Position numbers and translations under genes: made by a program
The notes under the pieces: model-generated
The model's input: only the letters and a program-made list of their open reading frames with translations
What the model was told of the DNA's origin: nothing
Database searches by the model: none
In this document: positions 14,932 to 23,367 of the stretch, in pieces
How positions within the stretch are numbered: position 1 is the first letter of the stretch
Layout: every line of letters begins with the position of its first letter
Source: Opitutaceae bacterium
GTDB lineage: Bacteria > Verrucomicrobiota > Verrucomicrobiia > Opitutales > Opitutaceae
Length of the DNA: 64,000 nt
NCBI GenBank assembly: GCA_016715765.1
Contig: JADJZJ010000028.1
Location: 1 to 64,000, forward strand
Direction of reading: 5' to 3'

Positions 14932-17619
14932 ATGCCCTCATCCACCCGTCCGGTCCAACTGCGTTGCAACTATTTCGAGCATCCCCTCGCCATTCATGAC
15001 CCGGCCCCGCGCCTGAGCTGGCGCCTCGCCACCGATGGCCGGCGCGGCGCGCGGCAAACCGCCTACCGCCTCACGGTCTCGACCCGGCGCAACGGCCCGG
15101 CCGACCTCTGGAACAGCGGACGCATCGCCTCCGCCGCCACGACACATATCGCCTACGCCGGCGTGCCACTCGCCTCCCGCCAGCGCGCATGGTGGCGGGT
15201 TGAAATCTGGGATGAGAAAAACCATCGCTCCGCGAGCACCCCGGCTTTCTGGGAAGCCGGCCTGCTCAATCCCTCCGACTGGCACGGCGAATGGATCGGC
15301 TCCGCCCTCGCCGGCGGCCCCGAGGCCTCGCTGCCTTCGCCCTATCTGCGCACGATCTTCAATGTCGGCGCCAAGCCGGTCTCCGCCCGCCTCTACGTCA
15401 CCGCCCTGGGCTGCTACGAATTCGAGCTCAACGGCACCCGCGTGGGCATCGAGGAGTTCACGCCCGGCTGGACCGACTACAACAAGCGCGTCCAATATCT
15501 CGCCTACGATGTCACCGCCCTGCTGAAAACCGGCGCCAATGCCGCCGGCGCCATCCTCGGCGACGGCTGGTACGCCGGCCGCGTCGGCTGGCGCACGCGC
15601 AGCTACTACGGCGACCGCCCCAAGCTCCGCGCCCAGCTCATCCTCACCTTCGCCGACGGCTCCACGCAGCTGGTCGCCACCGACAGCGCGTGGAAAACCA
15701 GCTTCGGTCCCATCACCGAGAGCGACATCATGTTTGGCGAAACCTACGATGCCCGCCGCGAGCTGACCGGCTGGAGCACCGCCGAATACGATGACCGCGC
15801 CTGGCTGCCCGTGACGACCTTCCCCGCCCCGGCGATCGAACTCTCGCCCGTGCTCGGCCCGTCGGTCCGCGTCACCCAGGAAATCAAGCCCGCGGTGCCC
15901 GCCAAGAAACTCACCCCCTGGCCCGAGCCCGTCTGGCTCATCGACCTCGGCCAGAACATGGTCGGCCGCGTGCGACTGAAAGTGAAGGTCCCCGCGGGCC
16001 GCATCCTCAAGCTGCGCTTCGCGGAGGTGCTGAACCCCGACGGCATGATCTACGTCGAGAATCTCCGCGGCATCCGCGCCGCCGACTACTACACCGCCAA
16101 GGGCGATCCCGCCGGCGAAACCTGGGAGCCGCGCTTCACCTTCCATGGATTCCGCTACGTCGAGCTCACCGGTCACCCGGAGGATCTGCCCGCCGATGCC
16201 ATCACGGGCGTCGTGCTGCACAACGACACCCCGCGCACCGGCGACTTCACCTGCAACGACCCGCTCATCAACCAGCTCCAGCGCAACATCGACTGGGGCC
16301 AGCGCGGCAATTTCCTCGAGGTGCCCACCGACTGCCCGCAGCGCAACGAGCGGCTCGGCTGGATGGGCGACGCGCAGGTCTTCAGCCGCACCGCCGCGTG
16401 GAACCGCGATGTCGCCGGCTTCTTCCACAAGTGGATCCGCGACATTGCCGACGCCCAGCGCGCCGACGGTGCCATGCCCTCGGTCGCGCCCCACATCGAC
16501 GGCATACCCCATGACGGCGGCCCGGCCTGGGCCGATGCCGCGGTCATCTGCCCCTGGACGATGTACCTGTGCTACGGCGACCGCACCCTCCTCGCACGCC
16601 ACTTCGACGCGATGTGCCGCTTCATCGATTTCATGGAGAAGGAGTCCATCGGTCTCATCCGCAGCCATCCCGACTACAAGGAGTGGAAGGGTTACGGGGA
16701 CTGGCTCGCCCTGGACGGCAGCGGCAAGACCGACGGCGGCACGCCCAAGGACCTGATCGGCACCGCCTTCTTTGTCTACAGCACGGATCTCGTCGCCGCC
16801 TCCGCCCGCCTGCTGGGCCGCACGGCCGAGGCCAAGCACTACACCGCCCTCGCGCAGCGTATTCGCCGCGCCTATCAGAAGCGTTTCGTCAGCACCGACG
16901 GCCTCGTCACCGGTCTCACGCAGACCAGCTACGTGCTCACGCTGCAGTTTGACCTCTGCCCCGCCGCCCTGCGGCCGAAACTCGTGACGGAACTCGTCCG
17001 CGACATCGAGCAACGCAACTGGCAGCTCACGACCGGCTTCGTCAGCACCTCCTACATCCAGAACGTCCTCACCCGGGCCAACCGCCTGGATGTCGCCTAC
17101 AAGCTGCTGCACCAGAAGAAATGGCCCTCCTGGCTTTACGCCGTCACGCAGGGCGCCACCACCATCTGGGAACGCTGGGACGGCTGGACCCAGGAAAAGG
17201 GTTTTCAGGACAAGGGCATGAACTCCTTCAACCACTATGCCTACGGCGCCATCGGTGCGTGGCTGTACGCGGTGGTCGCCGGCATCGATCTCGATCCGGC
17301 CCAACCCGGCTACAAGCACATCCGGCTCGCCCCGCGCCCCGGCGGCGAACTCACCCGCGCCCGCGGCACGCTGCAAACGCTGCATGGTGAAGTCGCCAGC
17401 GCCTGGAAGTGCACCGCCGGCCGCTTCGAATGGGAGGTCACCGTCCCGCCCAACACCACCGCCAGCGCAAGATTCCCCGTACCTGCCGGCGCGAAGATCA
17501 CCGAAGGTAGCAAGCCCCTGGCCCGTTCCAACGGCGTTGCCAACGTGAAGTCCACGCGCACCGCCACAACCTGCGAACTGGTGTCCGGTAAATATAAATT
17601 CACCGCCACCTGGAAATAA
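14932..17619 (+). CDS. alpha-L-rhamnosidase, glycoside hydrolase family 78
   Basis: 895 residues from ATG 14932; upstream codons back to 14869 lie in leader sequence and no signal peptide is seen. The N-terminal beta-sandwich modules (residues 1-400) include GCYEFELNGTRVGIEEFTPG and GDGWYAGRVGW. The (alpha/alpha)6 barrel carries D467-CPQRN-E473-RLGWMGDAQ, the hallmark of the family with the catalytic acid, and E747 in WERWDGW as the probable base. It hydrolyses terminal alpha-L-rhamnose from glycans or glycosides. Without an export signal it probably acts on imported oligosaccharides. Two sugar oxidoreductases and ABC permeases follow. Confidence 0.9.
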   Translation: MPSSTRPVQLRCNYFEHPLAIHDPAPRLSWRLATDGRRGARQTAYRLTVSTRRNGPADLWNSGRIASAATTHIAYAGVPLASRQRAWWRVEIWDEKNHRSASTPAFWEAGLLNPSDWHGEWIGSALAGGPEASLPSPYLRTIFNVGAKPVSARLYVTALGCYEFELNGTRVGIEEFTPGWTDYNKRVQYLAYDVTALLKTGANAAGAILGDGWYAGRVGWRTRSYYGDRPKLRAQLILTFADGSTQLVATDSAWKTSFGPITESDIMFGETYDARRELTGWSTAEYDDRAWLPVTTFPAPAIELSPVLGPSVRVTQEIKPAVPAKKLTPWPEPVWLIDLGQNMVGRVRLKVKVPAGRILKLRFAEVLNPDGMIYVENLRGIRAADYYTAKGDPAGETWEPRFTFHGFRYVELTGHPEDLPADAITGVVLHNDTPRTGDFTCNDPLINQLQRNIDWGQRGNFLEVPTDCPQRNERLGWMGDAQVFSRTAAWNRDVAGFFHKWIRDIADAQRADGAMPSVAPHIDGIPHDGGPAWADAAVICPWTMYLCYGDRTLLARHFDAMCRFIDFMEKESIGLIRSHPDYKEWKGYGDWLALDGSGKTDGGTPKDLIGTAFFVYSTDLVAASARLLGRTAEAKHYTALAQRIRRAYQKRFVSTDGLVTGLTQTSYVLTLQFDLCPAALRPKLVTELVRDIEQRNWQLTTGFVSTSYIQNVLTRANRLDVAYKLLHQKKWPSWLYAVTQGATTIWERWDGWTQEKGFQDKGMNSFNHYAYGAIGAWLYAVVAGIDLDPAQPGYKHIRLAPRPGGELTRARGTLQTLHGEVASAWKCTAGRFEWEVTVPPNTTASARFPVPAGAKITEGSKPLARSNGVANVKSTRTATTCELVSGKYKFTATWK

Positions 17620-17620
17620 T

Positions 17621-17787
17621 CTCTTAACCACGGATTACACGGATGGCACGGATCGATCCCTGAGGAATGGCCACATAAGGCGCAAAAGGCACAGAAAATC
17701 AGACCTGGTTTTTATGAGCCTTTTGAGTCTCTTGTGGCCATTGAATGGATCCTATCCGTGTGATCCGTGGAATCCGTGGTTGAAAAA
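17621..17787. repeat. nested inverted repeat, CACGGAT type
   Basis: The outer arms are TTAACCACGGATTACACGGA at the left and GATCCGTGGAATCCGTGGTT at the right. Inside them a second inverted pair, GGCCACATAAGGCGCAAAAGG versus CCTTTTGAGTCTCTTGTGGCC, is included. Related copies lie at 18893-19051 and 22098-22291. The gap otherwise holds nothing recognisable. Confidence 0.7.
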
Positions 17788-17802
17788 CCTCCCATAACTA
17801 CC

Positions 17803-18879
17803 ATGCCCTCCCGCAAAATCTGGCGCATCGCCGGCATCAACTTCGACTTCCGGCACATGGATCACCTCCTGGCCTGCGCGCACGCCGCGCCCAACGCCGA
17901 GGTCGTGGGCATCGCCCACCACGACCCGCGCGAAATGCAGGACGTCATCCGCAAGCTGGACCTGCCGGCCGGCCGCGTCTTCACCGACTGGCGCGCCTGC
18001 CTGGAACAGACCAAGCCGGATGTCGTGATCCTCTGCCCGGCCAGCGGCGCCCACGCCGATTGGGTTGAACGCGTGGCGCCCTACGGCGTGCACGTGCTCA
18101 TCGAGAAGCCCTTCGCCGGCAATCTCGCCCAGGCCGACCGCATGATCGCCGCCATGAAAAAGGCCCGCCACCGCCTTGCCATCAACTGGCCGCTGGCCTG
18201 GTACCCGCCGCACCTCACCGCCCACCGCCTGCTGCACGAGGGACGCATCGGCGCCCTGCAGGAGGTGCATTTCTACGACGGCAACCGCGGCCCCATTCAG
18301 GAGCACAACCGCATGGCCGCCGCCGAGCCTTCGCTGGCCCGCAAGAAGGCCAGCTGGTTCTATTCCGCCAACGGTGGCGGCGCCCTCATCGACTACCTCG
18401 GCTACGGCGCCACCCTCGCCACGTGGTATTTCGACGGACGCAAACCCGACGAGATCACCGCCGTCACCGGCGGGGCCCGCGGCGTGCCCGTGAACGAGCA
18501 GAGCGTGACCATCGCCCGTTATGGCGAATGGCTGTCCACCTTCCAGACCCGCTGGGGCACGTTCACCAGTCCGTGGGTCCATCAGCCCCAGCCCAAGTGC
18601 GGCTTCATCCTCAAGGGCACCGACGGCACCATCGCCAATTACGATTACGAGCCGACCATCCGCCTGCAGACCCGCCGCCGGCCCGAGGGTGTGATTATCC
18701 CGGTGGACAAGCTGAAGAAGCCGCGCACCGACCCCGTGCACTATTTCCTGCACTGCCTCGAAACCGGCGCCGCCTTCGAGGGCCCTCTTTCCGTCGAAAC
18801 CAGCCGCATCGGCCAGCAGATCGTGGACACCGCTACCCAAAGCGCCAAGCTCCGCCGCCCGCTCAAGCTCTTGAAGTAA
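17803..18879 (+). CDS. Gfo/Idh/MocA family oxidoreductase
   Basis: 358 residues from ATG 17803. The N-terminal Rossmann domain opens with KIWRIAGINFDFRHMDHLL in place of the usual GxGxxG, so nucleotide binding is atypical. EKPFAGNLAQADRMIAAM at about 108 is the family EKP motif with the catalytic-region lysine. The C-terminal alpha/beta domain includes SANGGGALIDYLGYGA. Members oxidise or epimerise sugars with NAD(P). It follows the rhamnosidase gene on the same strand and precedes a second family member, so a role in sugar interconversion is likely. Confidence 0.8.
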   Translation: MPSRKIWRIAGINFDFRHMDHLLACAHAAPNAEVVGIAHHDPREMQDVIRKLDLPAGRVFTDWRACLEQTKPDVVILCPASGAHADWVERVAPYGVHVLIEKPFAGNLAQADRMIAAMKKARHRLAINWPLAWYPPHLTAHRLLHEGRIGALQEVHFYDGNRGPIQEHNRMAAAEPSLARKKASWFYSANGGGALIDYLGYGATLATWYFDGRKPDEITAVTGGARGVPVNEQSVTIARYGEWLSTFQTRWGTFTSPWVHQPQPKCGFILKGTDGTIANYDYEPTIRLQTRRRPEGVIIPVDKLKKPRTDPVHYFLHCLETGAAFEGPLSVETSRIGQQIVDTATQSAKLRRPLKLLK

Positions 18880-18892
18880 GTAAAAAACAAAT

Positions 18893-19051
18893 TTCACCAC
18901 GGATCACACGGATTTCACGGATCAGGAGATGGCTTATTGGTTATGGCTTATGGCTTATCGCTTATTTCCAAGGCCGGATTGGTTCTGTGCTTTTTGCGCC
19001 TTATGTGGCCAAGAGCTGATCCGTGAAATCCGTGTGATCTGTGGTTAAAAA
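18893..19051. repeat. inverted repeat, CACGGAT type, with inner arm
   Basis: TTTCACCACGGATCACACGG at the left faces CCGTGTGATCTGTGGTTAAA at the right. The interior includes GGTTATGGCTTATGGCTTAT and TTTTTGCGCCTTATGTGGCC, the latter shared with the inner arms at 17621-17787. Confidence 0.7.
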
Positions 19052-19060
19052 TTTATTCTC

Positions 19061-20122
19061 ATGCGTCCTCCCAAACTTGATTACCTGCCCCGCGGTCCGC
19101 GCTTTCCCAAGCGCCACAAACTCGGCCTGATCGGTTGCGGTGGCATCGCCCAGTACCATCTGCGCGCCGCCAAGTCATTCGGCGTGGAGGTGGTCGCGTT
19201 GGCCGATGTCAACCTGGATGCCGCCAAGGCGCGCCGCGATGAGTTCTTTCCGAAGGCCTCCGTCCATGCCGATCACCGCGAACTGCTCGCGCGCGACGAT
19301 ATCACGACGGTTGAGATCGCGACGCACACCGCCATCCGCACGCCGCAGATCCTCGAGGCCCTGCGCGCCGGGAAAAACGTGCTCAGCCAGAAACCCTTCA
19401 CCTTCGATCTCGCCGAGGGACGCAGGATGGCGGCGCTCGCCGCCCGCAAGGGCCTCCGCCTGGGGGTGAACCAGAACGGCCGCTGGGCGCCGCAGTTCTC
19501 CGCCCTGCTCGCGGCCGTCCGCGGCGGCCTGCTCGGCGACATCCACACCCTCGATATGGTCATGGAGTGGGATCACACGTGGACCCGCGGCAGCAAGTTC
19601 GCGGAACTGCATCACCTGATCCTCAGCGATTTCGCCATCCACTGGTTCGACATCGCCGCCACCGTCTTTGCCGGCCGCACCGCCCGCAGTGTCTTTGCCA
19701 ACGCCGTCAAGGCGCCCGGACAGGACATGAAACCGCCCATGCTGGCCAATGCCGTGGTCAACTTCGGCGACGGCCTCGCCACGCTGGGTTTCAGCGCCTA
19801 CCAATCGTTCGCGCCGCACGAGTATCTCTGCTGCGTCGGATCCAAGGGCACGCTCCGCGGCGCCGGCAACCTCTGCAATCTCACCGAGCTCGAACTCACG
19901 ACGAAAAAAGGCACGGTGAAGATCCCGCTCGAGGGCAAGTGGTTCCCCGACGGCTTCCGCGGGACGCTCGGTGAATTCCTCCGCTCCATCGAGGAGGACC
20001 GCGAGCCAACGATCAGCGCACGCAACAACCTGCGCAGCCTCGAAATCTGCTTCGCCGCCCTAGCGAGCGCCGACACCGGCAAACCCGTGAAACCCGGCCA
20101 GGCCCGCACGGGCAGGCTGTAG
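19061..20122 (+). CDS. Gfo/Idh/MocA family oxidoreductase
   Basis: 353 residues. It has a canonical Rossmann motif, LGLIGCGGIAQYHLRAA, near residue 22, and QKPFTFDLAEGRRMAALAA at about 111 (the family [EQ]KP motif). GVNQNGRWAPQFSALLAAVR follows, and the C-terminal part includes HLILSDFAIHWFDIAATVF. It would be an NAD(P)-dependent sugar or inositol dehydrogenase. It differs from the preceding family member in keeping the glycine motif. It is probably transcribed with or near that gene despite the repeat-filled gap. Confidence 0.88.
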   Translation: MRPPKLDYLPRGPRFPKRHKLGLIGCGGIAQYHLRAAKSFGVEVVALADVNLDAAKARRDEFFPKASVHADHRELLARDDITTVEIATHTAIRTPQILEALRAGKNVLSQKPFTFDLAEGRRMAALAARKGLRLGVNQNGRWAPQFSALLAAVRGGLLGDIHTLDMVMEWDHTWTRGSKFAELHHLILSDFAIHWFDIAATVFAGRTARSVFANAVKAPGQDMKPPMLANAVVNFGDGLATLGFSAYQSFAPHEYLCCVGSKGTLRGAGNLCNLTELELTTKKGTVKIPLEGKWFPDGFRGTLGEFLRSIEEDREPTISARNNLRSLEICFAALASADTGKPVKPGQARTGRL

Positions 20123-20134
20123 GGATCGCATGGA

Positions 20135-20291
20135 TGTAGGGCGGGGTCTCCGAACCCCGCCTGGGAGCGCGACCGCCCTCGGTCGCAATCTCCCGCAATC
20201 ATTAAGGCAGGAGAAAGAGAAAGATTAAGAGAACGAGAAAGAATGGATTCCAGTTCAGAAAAAGGCGGGGATCGGAATCCCCGCCCTACAT
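20135..20291. repeat. composite repeat: family A pair enclosing REP-C and a purine-rich element
   Basis: A left arm (20135-20161, TGTAGGGCGGGGTCTCCGAA start) and right arm (20265-20291) enclose a REP-C copy at 20163-20190 (GGGAGCGCGACCG-CCCT-CGGTCGCAATC). They also enclose a purine-rich element D (GGCAGGAGAAAGAGAAAGAT onwards to GGATTCCAG, about 20206-20254). The same composite in inverted orientation occupies 48985-49145. The right end supplies the stop codon of the next gene. Confidence 0.85.
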
Positions 20292-21260
20292 CCGCACCAC
20301 AATCTTCCCGAACTGCCCGCCGCGTTCCATGAGCGCAAATGCCTCGGCCGCCTGCGCCAGCGGAAAGACCTCGCTCACGACCGGCTTGATCCGGTGTCGT
20401 TCGACAAACGCCACCATCGCCGCCCAATCGGCCGGGCTGCCCATCGTCGATCCCAGGATGGTAAGCTGCCGCCAGAACACCTTGCGCATCGTGAACCCGG
20501 GCGGATTCCCGCGCGTCGCCCCGTAGTTGACGATCCGCCCGCCGGGCGCGGCGAGATCAATGAGCGCCTCGAATCCCGGGCCGCCCGCCCCGTCCACGAT
20601 CACGTTGAATTGATCCGGCGACGCGGTCTTGGACCAATAGGGCAGCGTATAATCAAAACCGCCCCTGGCCCCGAGTTCGACGGCCTGCGCAATCTTGTCC
20701 GCCGATCCGGATGTCACCCATGCCTCCGCGCCCTGCGCGAGGGCGAATTGCAGGGCCATCAGCGCCACGCCTCCGCCGATGCCCGAAATCAGCACGCGCT
20801 CCCCGGGCTGCAGCTTGGCCCGCGTCATGAGCGCCCGGTACGCCGTCAGTCCCGCCAGCGGCAAAGCCGCGGCCTCCTCCCAGGAAAGATGCGCCGGCTT
20901 GCTGGCGAGTTGGATTTGAGGAACGACAACCTGCTCGGCCAGGGTGCCTTCCATCGGCAGACCAAGGATGGTGAAATCAGTCCCCTGCCTGTGTTCATCC
21001 GCACCCCAGTTGAAGCCCGGGTTGATGATCACTTCCCGCCCCAGCCAACCGGCCTCGCCAGACGTCACAACCCCCGCGCCATCGGAACCCGGGATGCAGG
21101 GCCATTTCAATCCCGCGTACTGCCCGGCCTTGATCCACACGTCGCGGTGATTCAAAGCCGCCGCCCGGAGAGTGACCACCACCTCGCCACCCGCGGGCAC
21201 CGGCGCCGGCACCTCGGCGATTTCGAGTCGGTTCACAGCGGAGAGTCGGACGGCACGCAT
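20286..21260 (-). CDS. zinc-independent MDR oxidoreductase (quinone oxidoreductase-like)
   Basis: 324 residues. It is a medium-chain dehydrogenase/reductase: N-terminal GroES-like domain with LNHRDVWIKAGQYAG and IPGSDGAGVV, then a Rossmann domain with VLISGIGGGVALMALQFALA near residue 155. Catalytic zinc ligands (Cys and GHE) are absent, as in NADPH:quinone reductases and crotonyl-CoA-reductase-like enzymes. PALPLAGLTAYRAL-type motif (AAALPLAGLTAYRALM) is typical. The electron acceptor cannot be told. The stop codon TAG is the GTAG of the adjoining family A repeat. Confidence 0.85.
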   Translation of the reverse strand: MRAVRLSAVNRLEIAEVPAPVPAGGEVVVTLRAAALNHRDVWIKAGQYAGLKWPCIPGSDGAGVVTSGEAGWLGREVIINPGFNWGADEHRQGTDFTILGLPMEGTLAEQVVVPQIQLASKPAHLSWEEAAALPLAGLTAYRALMTRAKLQPGERVLISGIGGGVALMALQFALAQGAEAWVTSGSADKIAQAVELGARGGFDYTLPYWSKTASPDQFNVIVDGAGGPGFEALIDLAAPGGRIVNYGATRGNPPGFTMRKVFWRQLTILGSTMGSPADWAAMVAFVERHRIKPVVSEVFPLAQAAEAFALMERGGQFGKIVVRM

Positions 21261-21294
21261 GAATAAAGTGTACAGGTGAAGGACTCAGGTCGTG

Positions 21295-21440
21295 CCTTCA
21301 AATCGCCCCATCCACCTTGTCCTTCTGAACGAAGTGAAGAATCCAGTGAATGACACTCGAGGGCCTCGGTAAGCGCTCACTGGGTTTTTCGCTCCGCTCA
21401 GAATGACAATCATGGGTTTGAGGACACTCTATAGTAAAAG
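21295..21440. repeat. inverted repeat, GAAGTGAAGAATCC type
   Basis: CTTCTGAACGAAGTGAAGAA and its partner TTTTTCGCTCCGCTCAGAAT form imperfect arms. Outer flanks are CCTTCAAATCGCCCC and GTTTGAGGACACTC. A second copy is at 47781-47930. The space between the MDR gene and rluE holds nothing else. Confidence 0.7.
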
Positions 21441-21526
21441 GACAAGTTTCATTGGCAAACCCGGTTTGCCGCCACCACCGGGCTTCATCCTTCCTACTTC
21501 ATCCTTCTTCCTTCTTACTTGTTCCC

Positions 21527-22096
21527 ATGCTGCTCGCCTTCCACAAGCCCTACGGTGTGCTCTCGCAGTTCACGCCCGAGCCGGGCTCGGCGTGGAAGAC
21601 CCTCGCGCGGTTCGACCTGCCCAAGGGCGTATATGCGCTCGGACGGCTCGATGCGGATTCCGAGGGTCTCCTGCTGTTGAGTGATGAGAAGGCCCTCAGC
21701 ACGCGGCTGCTCGACCCGGCCAAGGCCCATCCCCGCGAATATTGGGTGCAGGTGGAAGGCGTGCCCCATGACGCCACCCTCAAGCAGCTGGCCCGGGGTG
21801 TTCGCATCGGCGATTACCAGACGCAGCCCTGCAAGGTCCGCCGCTTGGAGACCGCTCCCGTCATACCACCGCGCTACCCGCCGGTGCGCTACCGCAAATC
21901 CATTCCCGACTGCTGGCTGTCATTGGAACTCACCGAAGGCAAAAACCGCCAGGTCCGGCGCATGACCGCCGCGATCGGTCACCCCACCCTCCGTCTCATC
22001 CGCGCCCGCATCGGCAATTTCACGCTCGATGAACTTTCTCCCGGCCGCTGGAAGGAACTCAGCGCCACCGAACGCGCGGCCGTATTCGGACCCTGA
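21527..22096 (+). CDS. rluE: 23S rRNA pseudouridine synthase, RsuA/RluE type
   Basis: 189 residues from ATG 21527. It starts at the catalytic domain (MLLAFHKPYGVLSQFTPEPG) with no S4 domain, as in RluE. The catalytic Asp is in GRLDADSEGLLLL, and LTEGKNRQVRRMTAAIGHPT is the conserved C-terminal motif. RluE of Escherichia coli modifies U2457 of 23S rRNA. Length and the missing S4 domain favour RluE over RsuA or RluB. It is a single-gene unit on the plus strand. Confidence 0.9.
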   Translation: MLLAFHKPYGVLSQFTPEPGSAWKTLARFDLPKGVYALGRLDADSEGLLLLSDEKALSTRLLDPAKAHPREYWVQVEGVPHDATLKQLARGVRIGDYQTQPCKVRRLETAPVIPPRYPPVRYRKSIPDCWLSLELTEGKNRQVRRMTAAIGHPTLRLIRARIGNFTLDELSPGRWKELSATERAAVFGP

Positions 22097-22097
22097 G

Positions 22098-22291
22098 TTT
22101 AACCACGGATTTCACGGATTGCACGGATCCGGACTTTCTACAGGAGGACGCTGAGGGAGCAGAGAGATTAGATTTCCTCCGCTTCCTCTGTTTCCTCCTG
22201 TAAAATGAATTGAGGCCTTATGATCCTTCTGAGCCCCCATTGCGTCCATTCCGTCAGAGCCAATCCGTGGTATCCATGTAATCCGTGGTAA
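22098..22291. repeat. nested inverted repeat, CACGGAT type, before ABC permease
   Basis: The outer arms are TTTAACCACGGATTTCACGG and CATGTAATCCGTGGTAAAAA. Inside, TACAGGAGGA (about 22139) faces TCCTCCTGTA (about 22194-22203). The remaining bases to 22419 include a minus-strand frame ending at 22303-22305 with SLDISGKIQTEKVIVNM, which may be the tail of a lost gene. Confidence 0.65.
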
Positions 22292-22419
22292 AAATTCAGA
22301 TCTACATATTCACGATCACCTTCTCGGTCTGAATTTTCCCGCTGATGTCCAAACTTCCGGCTTGGCACGGCGGAACCCTGTGCCTCACTCCAACTTCGCC
22401 GCCCCCGGCACCGTCCTCC

Positions 22420-23367
22420 ATGGCCTATCCCATTTCCCGGTCCAAAGTCCTTCGCGAATGGCGGCTCTATTTTTTCGTGGTCCCCTCCCTGCTGATGGTC
22501 CTGACCTTCGCCTATTTCCCGGCGGTCAGCGCGGTCTACCACAGCTTCTTTGACTGGTCCGGCGGCGAGGCCAAGCAGTTCATCGGCTGGGACAATTTCA
22601 AGCGGGCCTTCACCGACTCCACCCTGCTGATGTCCTTCGCCACGGTCGGCGCGCTGATGATCTTCAACCTCATCAAGATGATCCCGTCCATCTTGCTGGC
22701 GGTGCTCATCCACCGGCTGACGAGCAACCGCTGGCAATACGCCTACCGCGCGCTGCTGGTCGTGCCGATGATCGTGCCGCAGCTCGTGACGCTCTTCATC
22801 TGGAAATTCATCCTCGATCCCAACCTCGGCGCCCTCAACGGCGTGATCGAGGCCACCGGGCTCAAGCACGTGCTCGTGGCCATCAACGATTTCTTTGGCT
22901 GGGGCGTCTTCTTCGAGGGCGTGCCCATCGGCTGGCTGTCGCAGCCCGAGCTCATTCTGCCCGCCCTCTTCATCTGGGGTTTCCCCTGGATCGGCACCGT
23001 CGGCGTCCTGATCTACCTCGCCGGCCTGCAGTCCATCGGCCAGGAAGTCTATGAGGCCGCCGAGCTCGACGGCATCGGACCGTTCAAGAAGTTCATCTAC
23101 ATCGAGCTGCCCCTGATCCTGACGCAGATCCGCCTGAGCCTCGTGCTGCTGATCATCGGCACCCTCGGCGGTTACGGCCTGCAGCTGCTGCTGCTCAACG
23201 AATACGGCGGTCCCGGCGGTCGCGGCATGGTCCCCGGCCTGTGGATGTACAACCGCGCCTTCGTGGCCGGCGAGTTCGGCTACGCCTGCTCCATCGGCAT
23301 GATCCTGTTCTCGGTCATCCTCACGCTCACCTTCATCAACAACCGGTACGTCCGGGTCGACAAATGA
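22420..23367 (+). CDS. sugar ABC transporter permease (MalF/UgpA type)
   Basis: 315 residues from ATG 22420. It has about six membrane segments, beginning LYFFVVPSLLMVLTFAYFP. The EAA loop reads EVYEAAELDGIGPFKKFIYI near residue 209, which contacts the ATPase. VLIHRLTSNRWQYAYRALL and GGRGMVPGLWMYNRAF are typical of carbohydrate-uptake family 1 permeases. It overlaps the next permease gene by ATGA. No binding protein or ATPase gene is adjacent, so the system needs a distant MalK-type ATPase and a binding protein, possibly that at 615-2234. Confidence 0.9.
   Translation: MAYPISRSKVLREWRLYFFVVPSLLMVLTFAYFPAVSAVYHSFFDWSGGEAKQFIGWDNFKRAFTDSTLLMSFATVGALMIFNLIKMIPSILLAVLIHRLTSNRWQYAYRALLVVPMIVPQLVTLFIWKFILDPNLGALNGVIEATGLKHVLVAINDFFGWGVFFEGVPIGWLSQPELILPALFIWGFPWIGTVGVLIYLAGLQSIGQEVYEAAELDGIGPFKKFIYIELPLILTQIRLSLVLLIIGTLGGYGLQLLLLNEYGGPGGRGMVPGLWMYNRAFVAGEFGYACSIGMILFSVILTLTFINNRYVRVDK

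Noticed and set aside
20286..21260. Zinc alcohol dehydrogenase
   Set aside because: Zinc-ligand Cys and GHE motifs are missing; it fits the quinone oxidoreductase-like MDR branch instead.
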